DNA from: UBA93 sp964477205
GTDB taxonomy: Archaea; Micrarchaeota; Micrarchaeia; Norongarragalinales; Norongarragalinaceae
Assembly: GCA_964477205.1 (NCBI GenBank)
Contig: CAYZDE010000016.1
Location: forward strand, 1-16,474
DNA length: 16,474 nucleotides
Direction of reading: 5' to 3'
Position numbers and translations under genes: made by a program
Notes under the pieces: model-generated
The model's database searches: none
The model's input: only the letters and a program-made list of their open reading frames with translations
Told to the model about the DNA's origin: nothing
In this document: positions 6,367-12,856 of the stretch, piece by piece
Position numbering within the stretch: position 1 is the first letter of the stretch
Layout: each line of letters begins with the position of its first letter

Positions 6367-7065
6367 ATGAAGTCCGAGCGCAGCCAAATGGCCATGTGGA
6401 TGCTGACGAAGTCACGCGAACCTTTTTCACAAAAAGGTTCATCAAAAACACGACGAGGCCAAATGGCCATGTGGATGCTGACGAAATTCGCCATGATATT
6501 CTTCATCATGGCCCTCGCCGTGATACTAATGAGTTTCGTCGACATTGAAAAAGAAGGTTTGTGCAACTCGCAGGCAGCTCGTGTTACCGAAGCAGTGAGC
6601 GGCGCGTTGATTCAAGTAATCAACTCGCCGGTTGAAGACGAACGCAAAGTGTTACCGCTCGAATCAGCGCTCTCCACGGGAAAAAGCGACTTGGAGCGCT
6701 ACGAAATAAGAATAATCGACCACGAATCGTCCACTGGAGACCGAGAATTTCGCGTTGAAGTGGACGCGGCGAACCCGCAGTGCGGCACCGGGAAAGCCGT
6801 TCCCTACGACGAAGGCATTATCCTTCATTTTGCGGGCAAGAATCCAACGGATGAGGAAGGCAATCCATTGGAAGGAATCCTAGTAGAACCGTCGAACTCC
6901 AAATCACGAAGCCGCTACATTATAATCATTAAGTGCAGCGAAAAAAATTACCCGTCACGAAAATACTTATTCATCGAGGACTGCAAGCAAGACGACCCAA
7001 TGGAATGCCTCTCACTGGACTCCGGGGAAGTGGATGCATTATGCGGTTGGAGTGAAGAATCATGA
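6367..7065 (+). CDS. Pilin-like protein with duplicated signal-peptide region
   Basis: A 232-residue exported protein. Its N-terminus is unusual: RSQMAMWMLTK at 5-15 recurs as RGQMAMWMLTK at 30-40, encoded by a perfect 28-bp direct repeat. The second copy continues into a hydrophobic helix (about 41-58), giving a class III-like arrangement (RRGQ, then helix). The first copy leads instead into a polar 16-residue insert. The ectodomain has six cysteines. An in-frame ATG inside the second copy (6463) is preceded by GAGG at 6455-6458, so translation could bypass the insert. The ATG at 6367 gives MKSERSQ, like the sibling starts, and has a TATA-like box at the right distance; ATG 6358 is an alternative. 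The gene overlaps the next by ATGA, indicating translational coupling. Function is probably a minor pilin or pseudopilin; the ectodomain is not recognised. Confidence 0.72.
   Translation: MKSERSQMAMWMLTKSREPFSQKGSSKTRRGQMAMWMLTKFAMIFFIMALAVILMSFVDIEKEGLCNSQAARVTEAVSGALIQVINSPVEDERKVLPLESALSTGKSDLERYEIRIIDHESSTGDREFRVEVDAANPQCGTGKAVPYDEGIILHFAGKNPTDEEGNPLEGILVEPSNSKSRSRYIIIIKCSEKNYPSRKYLFIEDCKQDDPMECLSLDSGEVDALCGWSEES
6383..6410 (+). repeat. 28-bp direct repeat, copy 1
   Basis: Identical to 6458-6485. It encodes the QMAMWMLTK segment in the same frame, 75 bp (25 codons) before copy 2. Confidence 0.9.
6418..6440. repeat. Perfect 10-bp inverted repeat between the direct repeats
   Basis: Arms GAACCTTTTT (6418-6427) and AAAAAGGTTC (6431-6440) surround a CAC loop, inside the coding sequence and between the two 28-bp direct repeats. 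It may reflect how the duplication arose, or act as an RNA hairpin. Confidence 0.75.
6458..6485 (+). repeat. 28-bp direct repeat, copy 2
   Basis: Identical to 6383-6410. This copy is followed directly by the hydrophobic helix and so is likely the ancestral, functional processing site. Confidence 0.9.
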
Positions 7066-7562
7066 GAGCTTTCGTAGGCCCTTTAGGCGATGACTTCCCG
7101 AGCATCTTCCCAATCATCGCGGGAATCCTCTTATTCCTGGGAACACTCGCTTACGGCGCGGGCGTGGTGGACGAAAAAAACGCTTACTTTAACACCCGAA
7201 AGGCAACACTCGGCATCGCCTACATTCTCACGCAGAAGGGAACAATAACGCCGATGGAATTCCAATCATTATGCAACACGCAAGCCACTGAGTACGCGCG
7301 CTCGAAAGGCGTTAAGTTTCACGCGGCGTTAGTGCCCCAATGCGACGGCATCGAATTCGAGGAAGAGTTTAAGGAATCAATTGGATTCGAAAGCGATTAC
7401 GGGTGGTGCGATTCGAGCGATGAAACCGGGGGCCCGTATGACTACGCGGAAGTCGAAGAAAAAAACCCAGCGGTTATGACTTACCCGATAGCCGTGCCTT
7501 GCCCGAACAAAGATTCTTACACTAACGGCCTAGGCCTGGTGGTGGTGACGGTTTGGCGTTGA
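7062..7562 (+). CDS. Membrane-anchored secreted protein of the pilin-like cluster
   Basis: A 166-residue protein. The N-terminus has no G-Q processing site; a hydrophobic helix lies at about 13-34 (FPIIAGILLFLGTLAYGAG), followed by an exported domain with four cysteines and many acidic residues. The start overlaps the upstream stop as ATGA, and GGAG at 7049-7052 is a well-spaced ribosome site (nine bases). It is probably in the same operon as its neighbours on both sides and partners with them, for example as an uncleaved assembly component. The family is not recognised. Confidence 0.72.
   Translation: MRAFVGPLGDDFPSIFPIIAGILLFLGTLAYGAGVVDEKNAYFNTRKATLGIAYILTQKGTITPMEFQSLCNTQATEYARSKGVKFHAALVPQCDGIEFEEEFKESIGFESDYGWCDSSDETGGPYDYAEVEEKNPAVMTYPIAVPCPNKDSYTNGLGLVVVTVWR
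7544..7548 (+). promoter_or_regulatory. SD sequence deciding the TTG start at 7559
   Basis: GGTGA is ten bases before the TTG at 7559 but only four before an alternative in-frame TTG at 7553. The TTG at 7559 also overlaps the preceding stop as TTGA, matching the ATGA junction upstream. Confidence 0.5.
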
Positions 7563-8296
7563 AAGCACAAGCAGCGATATTCGACGGCATTACTTTCCTA
7601 TTGCTTACTACCTTCAGCGCTTCCCTGATTTTCGTTGCCGTTACTGATTACGGGCAGCAAGAAGACGCAGTTCTACGCTCGGCACACACCCTCAATTACA
7701 TGCAGTCGTTCATGAAGAGCGTGTACTACGTGAACGTGCAAACTCTGTCACAAGTTTGCGCAAAAAACGCTTGTGACCAGGAATATTACGAGGACTTAGA
7801 GAGCGTGGATGAAGGGTGCCCGTCGCTATCCGGCTATTTAGGGAGCATCAGCGTAACGGACTTATTGAAGCGCGACTTGTCCGACCCTGATGCAATGGCG
7901 CTTGATGATTACTACGGCGTGGAAGTGCCGGCAAAAGGCAAGACCGCATTGCGTTGCGCTGCAAAGGAAATGATGAAGCCGTTCTCAACCGCCGGCTACA
8001 AGTATTACATCGAAGTCGTCAACCCGAAGAGCACGCAATTGTACGAGAACGGCGACCCAATGCGCGTAATCGGCTTGAAGGTCACAAACTCACAGGACGA
8101 AGCGGTTCTCGGGACTAATGCACCGAATCCGGAACTCACTAGCGGCTGCGAGGAAGCCGTACTAGCCGGCTACAAAGTCCTCTCGATTTCATCACCGTTC
8201 CGAGTCACCCCCGCCAAGAACGCGGCTGGAGAGTCGGAAGGGGAAAGGCAACTAATATTCCGAGTGTGCATTTGGCCGTCGAATGAAAACGCTTAA
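7559..8296 (+). CDS. Pilin-like exported protein, last gene of the cluster
   Basis: A 245-residue protein starting MKAQAAIFDGITFLLL, a class III-like signal (K-A-Q, then a hydrophobic helix at about 9-28). The exported domain has six cysteines (CAKNAC, then four single ones) and no recognised catalytic motif. The TTG at 7559 is chosen because it has the better spaced SD sequence, overlaps the upstream stop as TTGA and gives an N-terminus like the siblings. The gene is co-transcribed with the two before it. Its TAA lies within the TTAA palindrome that also supplies the stop of the convergent gene, so the two coding ends overlap by four bases. Probably a minor pilin or pseudopilin. Confidence 0.72.
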   Translation: MKAQAAIFDGITFLLLTTFSASLIFVAVTDYGQQEDAVLRSAHTLNYMQSFMKSVYYVNVQTLSQVCAKNACDQEYYEDLESVDEGCPSLSGYLGSISVTDLLKRDLSDPDAMALDDYYGVEVPAKGKTALRCAAKEMMKPFSTAGYKYYIEVVNPKSTQLYENGDPMRVIGLKVTNSQDEAVLGTNAPNPELTSGCEEAVLAGYKVLSISSPFRVTPAKNAAGESEGERQLIFRVCIWPSNENA

Positions 8297-9633
8297 TTCG
8301 CTTTCTTCTTTACGGTTACGCTCTCGCCGCACTTCGGGCAAACATAAGAAAACGAGCTAGCACCAGGAGTAATCGAAGGCGCGCAATTCGCGCAGAAGCC
8401 TTGCCCGCAGTAAGGGCAGAACACGACGCGCGTGTTCTTCGCTCCGCAGTTCGGGCAGCCCATTCCCTTCTCCGCCTTCACCTTGACGAATTCAGAGCTT
8501 GCCTCTTCTTTCACGGAAGGAGCCTGCAACGCGTCACCGCCTGCAATGGCTCCGAGTTGATTGAATAAGTCGCCGCCTTGTGCTTGCTTTGGCACCGGCT
8601 GCTTCGGGGCAGTAGAGCCGAACAAATCGCTCATCGTAACGCCTTCCGAAGACGCTTCTTCTTGTTTCGCTTTTGGCTGGACCACGGGCGCTTCGTCCTT
8701 AACAATTAAACTCGACGCTACTCCTGCGCTCTTGCTGTCCTCTAACTGCGAGTAAACGTCTTGCATCAATAACTTCATGTCATCTTTCTTTTTCGCTTTC
8801 TCTTTCCTCTTCGGAACAGTGGCTTCACCGTGCTTTTCAGCGTAGGCCTCTTGAACCGCACCCAAGAACGCCTGCATCTCCGGCGAGTCATCCTGCAATT
8901 TCTTGCGGCGCCTCCAACGCGGAACTCCTTCATTTCCCCCCGCCTTAGACGGCGCGGGCGGAGCTTCCAACTTTAATTGGTCGGCGAACGATTCGGCTTG
9001 CTCTTCCACGGTGAGCTCGCGCGGCTTGGGCGCGTCACCCAATGGCTTACTTCCTTCGGAGTCTTTTGAAATTTTCTTTCCATTGCTGAACAAAACCGGA
9101 AGCGAAGGCATCTTGAACCCGCCACTCCTAGCGTAAGCGCGCCTTTGCCCGGAAGTGGAAGGGGCGCTTGGAACAAGCGGAGCGGAGTGGGCGGCCTCGG
9201 CTTCGAGAACACGTTTTTTGATGTCACGCATTTTGCGCACGTTAACGGTTCGGCCCATGAAAGCGGGAGTAGGCAATGCAATCAACATTTCAGCAGGAGA
9301 AGCAAGGCTGGATAATGCCTTGAAAACGAATAATAATGAAACGCATAAAACGAAGAGTGAAGTGTAATAATGGCCTTGGAATAAAGGATAGCCGAAAAAT
9401 GCATCGAAAACCAGAGCTATAGCGAACAAGCCGGCGCCGGTTGCAAACGAGTAAGCGAATTTCTTGCGTTGTTGCATCAAGCGAACTTCAGGGTAAGCCA
9501 AGCGCAAAACCAGGTAGCCAATGGAAACACTGCCAACGCTTAGGAATAAAGCATACAGAATTGTTGAAGCCAAAACGTAAACCATTAGTACCGCTAATAG
9601 GAAACAATTGGTTATTAAAAGCGTTTTGAGCAT
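8293..9633 (-). CDS. Multi-pass membrane protein with C-terminal zinc ribbons
   Basis: With an ATG start at 9633 the protein has 446 residues. Residues 1-110 contain about four hydrophobic helices. Residues 110-385 are a long Lys/Glu/Ala/Pro-rich, probably disordered cytoplasmic region with the basic patch RWRRRKK and short conserved-looking helices (EMQAFLGAVQEAYAEKH). The C-terminus has four Cys-x-x-Cys knuckles: C393/C396, C406/C409, C414/C417 and C432/C435, enough for two zinc-ribbon-like sites. The role may be a membrane scaffold recruiting nucleic acid or protein partners, but this is inference; the family is not recognised. A TTG at 9684 would add 17 residues containing three Cys-Ile-Cys units; I prefer 9633 because that stretch looks like a DNA repeat array. 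It follows the regulator gene on the same strand, separated by a T-run. It is convergent with the pilin-like operon. Confidence 0.75.
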   Translation of the reverse strand: MLKTLLITNCFLLAVLMVYVLASTILYALFLSVGSVSIGYLVLRLAYPEVRLMQQRKKFAYSFATGAGLFAIALVFDAFFGYPLFQGHYYTSLFVLCVSLLFVFKALSSLASPAEMLIALPTPAFMGRTVNVRKMRDIKKRVLEAEAAHSAPLVPSAPSTSGQRRAYARSGGFKMPSLPVLFSNGKKISKDSEGSKPLGDAPKPRELTVEEQAESFADQLKLEAPPAPSKAGGNEGVPRWRRRKKLQDDSPEMQAFLGAVQEAYAEKHGEATVPKRKEKAKKKDDMKLLMQDVYSQLEDSKSAGVASSLIVKDEAPVVQPKAKQEEASSEGVTMSDLFGSTAPKQPVPKQAQGGDLFNQLGAIAGGDALQAPSVKEEASSEFVKVKAEKGMGCPNCGAKNTRVVFCPYCGQGFCANCAPSITPGASSFSYVCPKCGESVTVKKKAN

Positions 9634-9703
9634 TTGCTGGTTGCAAATGCAGCTCTCGCAAATACAAAAATTGCAAATGCACAAAAAAAGAGAGCATTTG
9701 CTC
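9628..9703. repeat. Array of five GCAAATGC-like repeats
   Basis: The core GCATTTGC/GCAAATGC occurs at 9630-9637, 9643-9650, 9673-9680 and 9694-9701, with a degenerate copy (GCAAATAC) at 9658-9665. Start-to-start distances are 13, 15, 15 and 21 bp. Several copies are flanked to make palindromes such as TTGCAAATGCA or GAGCATTTGCTC. The array lies directly before the membrane zinc-ribbon gene and may be an operator cluster. Confidence 0.65.
9683..9703 (-). terminator. Probable terminator of the regulator gene
   Basis: On the minus strand GAGC-AAAT-GCTC (9692-9703) is followed by TC and seven T (9683-9689), right after the regulator stop at 9707. The stem is short, but a T-run alone can stop archaeal RNA polymerase. 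Confidence 0.5.
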
Positions 9704-9706
9704 GAT

Positions 9707-10399
9707 TTAGACCGTGAACTTCCCTAGTTTCGACTTGAGCTTATCCAAATTATACTTGGTTACGAGCAACGGGATGCCTTGCGAATCCGCTATCTTAATC
9801 GCGAGCTTGTCCACTTGCTTGGGCTCGAGGCCGTGAAGGCACACTAGAGCCGGCTTTATCGGCGCGATGCGCACGGCAACCATCGGGCTGCGGCCGGTGC
9901 TGGTCCCGGTGAAAAGCAAGGCGCGTTGGCTGGTGGAAGAGTAAATTTTCACGAATGACTCGTAAGGCATCTCGAGTATCATCTTAATTGAATCAAGTAT
10001 GCTGCACCCGAAAACCTGCTCGCCCTTCAACCGCTTTGCCCCGGTTAACACTTCCGCATTAACCGCTTCCGCGAATTCAAGGCCGCTCAACGACTTCACG
10101 AAATCAATTGCCTCGAAAAACTTGTGCTCTGGTTCTGACTCGCGCAAGCGCTTGACTAGCTCGCCGCCCTTCTCCAAGTCGATGTCAAATAAGGCGTTCA
10201 CGAACCGCTTAATGATTCCGATTCCCGGGCTCTTCCTGCGGTCCCCCTCGTAATCACTAATAGTTGAAACGCTAATGCCCAAGTACTCCGCGAGTTCCCC
10301 CTGCGAAACGCCGAACACCTCGCGCCACTTGTGCATTGAATCACCGGGGCTCGAGCTCATCGAAATCTCGCCAGCAATCTTCACCTTGAGCTGTTCCAC
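9707..10399 (-). CDS. XRE-type helix-turn-helix regulator, archaeal COG1709-like
   Basis: A 230-residue predicted DNA-binding regulator. The first 20 residues (MEQLKVKIAGEI) precede an XRE-type helix-turn-helix at about 25-70, with SQGELAEYLGISVSTISDYE and the trailing RRKSPG. The C-terminal domain (about 90-230) contains the strings STSQRALLFTGTSTGRSPMV and KPALVCLHG, which I recognise from a conserved archaeal regulator family; its ligand is not known to me. The start is GTG at 10399. A T-rich TATA-like element about 27 nt upstream suggests a leaderless transcript. It is divergent from the secretion ATPase gene, and the GCAAATGC array lies just downstream, before the membrane zinc-ribbon gene. 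Regulation of either neighbour, or of itself, is plausible but not shown. Confidence 0.88.
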   Translation of the reverse strand: MEQLKVKIAGEISMSSSPGDSMHKWREVFGVSQGELAEYLGISVSTISDYEGDRRKSPGIGIIKRFVNALFDIDLEKGGELVKRLRESEPEHKFFEAIDFVKSLSGLEFAEAVNAEVLTGAKRLKGEQVFGCSILDSIKMILEMPYESFVKIYSSTSQRALLFTGTSTGRSPMVAVRIAPIKPALVCLHGLEPKQVDKLAIKIADSQGIPLLVTKYNLDKLKSKLGKFTV

Positions 10400-10420
10400 G
10401 AAAGAACGCTGGTACGCCGC

Positions 10421-10430
10421 ATTAAAAAAA
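10421..10430 (-). promoter_or_regulatory. Probable TATA box of the regulator gene
   Basis: The minus strand reads TTTTTTTAAT, centred about 27 nt before the GTG start at 10399. Confidence 0.4.
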
Positions 10431-10460
10431 CCTTTCGCTGTTCTTTCCCCCGCGTTAAGG

Positions 10461-10468
10461 TTAATAAT
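10461..10468 (+). promoter_or_regulatory. Probable TATA box of the secretion ATPase gene
   Basis: TTAATAAT is centred 28-29 nt before the ATG at 10493. No well-spaced SD sequence is present (GGAG at 10475-10478 is 14 bases away), which fits a leaderless mRNA. Confidence 0.4.
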
Positions 10469-10492
10469 GAATACGGAGTAATCCCTGCGAAA

Positions 10493-12763
10493 ATGGCAGG
10501 CAGAAGCGTCATCAAGCAGGAAGGCGACAAGAAAATACTCGTAATGGACTTCCGAGGGTCAGCTTACGGCCCGGACGTAGCCCGCTACTCTCAGGCAATG
10601 AAAGACGTAATCTCCAAGCTCAGCGAAGTGGACGTGGACGAAGTAGTGCTCAGCGAGTATTACGAGCGCATTTACAACGAAGAGCAAACGCGGCTGTTAA
10701 AGGGAATCGCCGCTTTGGCCACGAAACTCGAGTCGGACGCGGTGTGGTCCCCTTCACACTTAGGCAAAACCACGGAAAGTAAAATCCTATCCCCCCGCCA
10801 CGACTTCGTATTAAATATAATGGACGCATTGAAGAGCGACCCCTTCAAAGCATACCTGCAATTACTCTCGGAAATCAAGCACGAGACCGGGCGCCTGCCG
10901 TCGCTGTCCGATGCGGCTGCCGAAGACGAAAAAGTTTACTTGAACACCCTTCAATTCATACGCCAAGGCTTCGAGGAAACCGAATTAATCAAGCGCATGA
11001 AAGAGTACCTCCAGCAGTTAGGCAGCATACCGGAAGACCGAGGCATTTACCACTCGTTCTTTGAAGCCGCAATCAAGCCCTCGTTCATCGGCTCGCGCAT
11101 CTTCTTCACTGGAGTAGAAAAACTGGAATTACTAGACCAATACGAAGTCCTCAATTCGAAAGTATACATTTACAAGCACCCGGATAAGCTAGAAAACATG
11201 TACTTCATCGACCCGCCGGAGTACTCGCTCCCTCCGGACAAGTACTTCCTACTCGAAAAAACCAAGGAAGTCGTGGCCGCGCACAGGCCCGACGACGTGG
11301 AATTCATGAACATAACGCAAGCCCGCAAATACTTCCACAAGGTGTACATAGTAACGATCAGCGACCTTGCACTCCACAATAACATCACGCTCAGCGTTGA
11401 AGAAAAAGACCAACTCGCGTCCATCGTCTCACGCTACACCATCGGCTACGGCATACTCGAATTATTATTATCCGACCGCCGCCTCACGGACGTTTACATC
11501 GACGCCCCGCTAGGGCAAAAGCCCATTTACGTAGTGCACTCCGAGTACGGGCAATGCCAATCCAACGTGATATTCAGCAGCGAGGAAGCACGCTCGATAG
11601 TCTCACGCTTCCGCGCGCTCTCGGGCCGCGCCTTCGACGAAGCCCACCCAATCCTAGACTTCGACTTGCCGGACTTACAAACGCGAATTTGTGCCATCGG
11701 CAAGCCGCTTTCAAACGAGGGAATCGCCCTGGTATTCCGATTACACAAGACCACGCCTTGGACCCTATGCCAATTCGTGGATAACAACACCATCGACGCC
11801 TTGCACGCGGGAATGCTCTCTTTCTTCATCGACGCCCAAGCCAGCATGCTAATCGTCGGCTCGCGCGGCTCAGGTAAAACCTCTCTATTACAGGCATTAA
11901 TGCAGGAAATCCCGCAAAACCTCCGCATACTAGTGCAAGAGGACACCCAGGAAATCCCGGTGCCCTCATTAAAAAGATTAGGGTTTAGCATCCAGCGAAT
12001 GAAGACCCGCCCGCCCCTTGGGGGTGGAAGCGAAAGCGAAGTGAGCGCGGAAGACGCATTGCGAACCGCACTACGGCTCGGAGACTCCGTGCTAGTAGTC
12101 GGGGAAGTGCGCTCTACTGAAGCCAAGGCACTCTACGAGGCAATGCGCGTCGGCGCAGTAGGAAACGTAGTCATGGGAACCATTCACGGAGAGAGCGCTT
12201 ACTCGATTTGGGACCGGGTAGTAAACGACTTGGGCGTGCCCACGACTTCATTCAAGGCAACCGACTTTTGTATAGTCTCCGCGCCAATCCGATTCAAAGG
12301 CTCACTCAAGCGCAACCGCCGCCTCATCGAGGTAACCGAAGTCAAAAAGCATTGGACGCAAGACCCGGATGCCGAAGACGGGTTCTTGAACTGGTCGCTA
12401 TTCGACGCTAACACTGACAAGCTCGAATTATTCAAAGAAAAAATCAAGAAGGATAGTGAATGGCTGACGCGAGTGCAGCGAACGCGCGGCCTCTCGTACG
12501 ACGACGTCTGGGCGGAAATCAAGGCGCGCGCGGAAACCAAGCAATACTTCGTGGACTTAAAGAACGAGAAGAAAATGCCGGAAATACTCGAAGCCGAGTA
12601 CACGATTCGCGCGCACTCCAAGTACTTACTATTAAGTGAAAAACAACGGGAGTTATTCGGCAAGGTGAAGCACGAGGAACTCTTAAAGGAATGGAAGCAA
12701 TGGGTGAGCGATAACCTGGTAAAGGAATGCGAGCAAAAGCGCGCGAGCAAGCAAACAGCTTGA
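10493..12763 (+). CDS. Type II/IV secretion system ATPase (PilB/TadA-like), archaeal
   Basis: A cytoplasmic hexameric ATPase that powers assembly of type IV pilus-like filaments or secretion. It is 756 residues, longer than the more usual 500-600. Residues 1-300 are an alpha-helical, poorly recognised N-terminal region. The N2-type domain (about 300-430) includes YGILELLLSDRRLTDVYIDA. The ATPase core follows: Walker A GSRGSGKT at 456-463, Asp box VQEDTQEIP at 481-489, Walker B LVVGEVRS at 534-541 and His box GTIHGES at 562-568. Residues 600-756 are a charged extension with unknown role. It is divergent from the regulator and followed by ftsZ, which has its own promoter. No membrane platform (TadC/PilC) gene adjoins it. 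Powering the pilin-like proteins of 4990-8296 is plausible but unproven. Confidence 0.92.
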   Translation: MAGRSVIKQEGDKKILVMDFRGSAYGPDVARYSQAMKDVISKLSEVDVDEVVLSEYYERIYNEEQTRLLKGIAALATKLESDAVWSPSHLGKTTESKILSPRHDFVLNIMDALKSDPFKAYLQLLSEIKHETGRLPSLSDAAAEDEKVYLNTLQFIRQGFEETELIKRMKEYLQQLGSIPEDRGIYHSFFEAAIKPSFIGSRIFFTGVEKLELLDQYEVLNSKVYIYKHPDKLENMYFIDPPEYSLPPDKYFLLEKTKEVVAAHRPDDVEFMNITQARKYFHKVYIVTISDLALHNNITLSVEEKDQLASIVSRYTIGYGILELLLSDRRLTDVYIDAPLGQKPIYVVHSEYGQCQSNVIFSSEEARSIVSRFRALSGRAFDEAHPILDFDLPDLQTRICAIGKPLSNEGIALVFRLHKTTPWTLCQFVDNNTIDALHAGMLSFFIDAQASMLIVGSRGSGKTSLLQALMQEIPQNLRILVQEDTQEIPVPSLKRLGFSIQRMKTRPPLGGGSESEVSAEDALRTALRLGDSVLVVGEVRSTEAKALYEAMRVGAVGNVVMGTIHGESAYSIWDRVVNDLGVPTTSFKATDFCIVSAPIRFKGSLKRNRRLIEVTEVKKHWTQDPDAEDGFLNWSLFDANTDKLELFKEKIKKDSEWLTRVQRTRGLSYDDVWAEIKARAETKQYFVDLKNEKKMPEILEAEYTIRAHSKYLLLSEKQRELFGKVKHEELLKEWKQWVSDNLVKECEQKRASKQTA

Positions 12764-12770
12764 AGAAAGG

Positions 12771-12779
12771 ATTTAATAA
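12771..12779 (+). promoter_or_regulatory. Probable TATA box of ftsZ
   Basis: ATTTAATAA is centred at about 12775, predicting transcription from about 12801 and a leader of roughly 55 nt. It lies directly after the stop of the ATPase gene. Confidence 0.45.
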
Positions 12780-12811
12780 CCCGCAAAAATAATTATTCTA
12801 AAGGACTAATT

Positions 12812-12848
12812 GAGCATTTGTCGAACCAATTTGCTCGATATTGGTGGT
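12812..12848 (+). promoter_or_regulatory. ftsZ leader with two competing hairpins and SD sequence
   Basis: Hairpin A pairs GAGCA (12812-12816) with TGCTC (12832-12836). Hairpin B pairs ACCAAT (12825-12830) with ATTGGT (12840-12845). They cannot coexist: the A-side TGCTC sits in the loop of B. B covers the first bases of GGTGGT (12843-12848), the probable SD sequence eight bases before the ATG at 12857. Stems are only 5-6 bp. Confidence 0.4.
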
Positions 12849-12856
12849 AATGCTTT

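Noticed and set aside
6383..6485. Insertion sequence or MITE with target-site duplication
   Set aside because: A 28-bp target duplication around a 47-bp insert would be unusual, there are no terminal motifs, and the frame is preserved; local duplication is simpler.
6240..6566. Minus-strand ORF across the duplicated region
   Set aside because: It is antisense to two well-supported genes; its repeated peptide only mirrors the 28-bp direct repeat, and it has no family similarity I can recognise.
9628..9703. CRISPR array
   Set aside because: The repeats are only 8-11 bp, vary in orientation and lack unique spacers of 25-40 bp.
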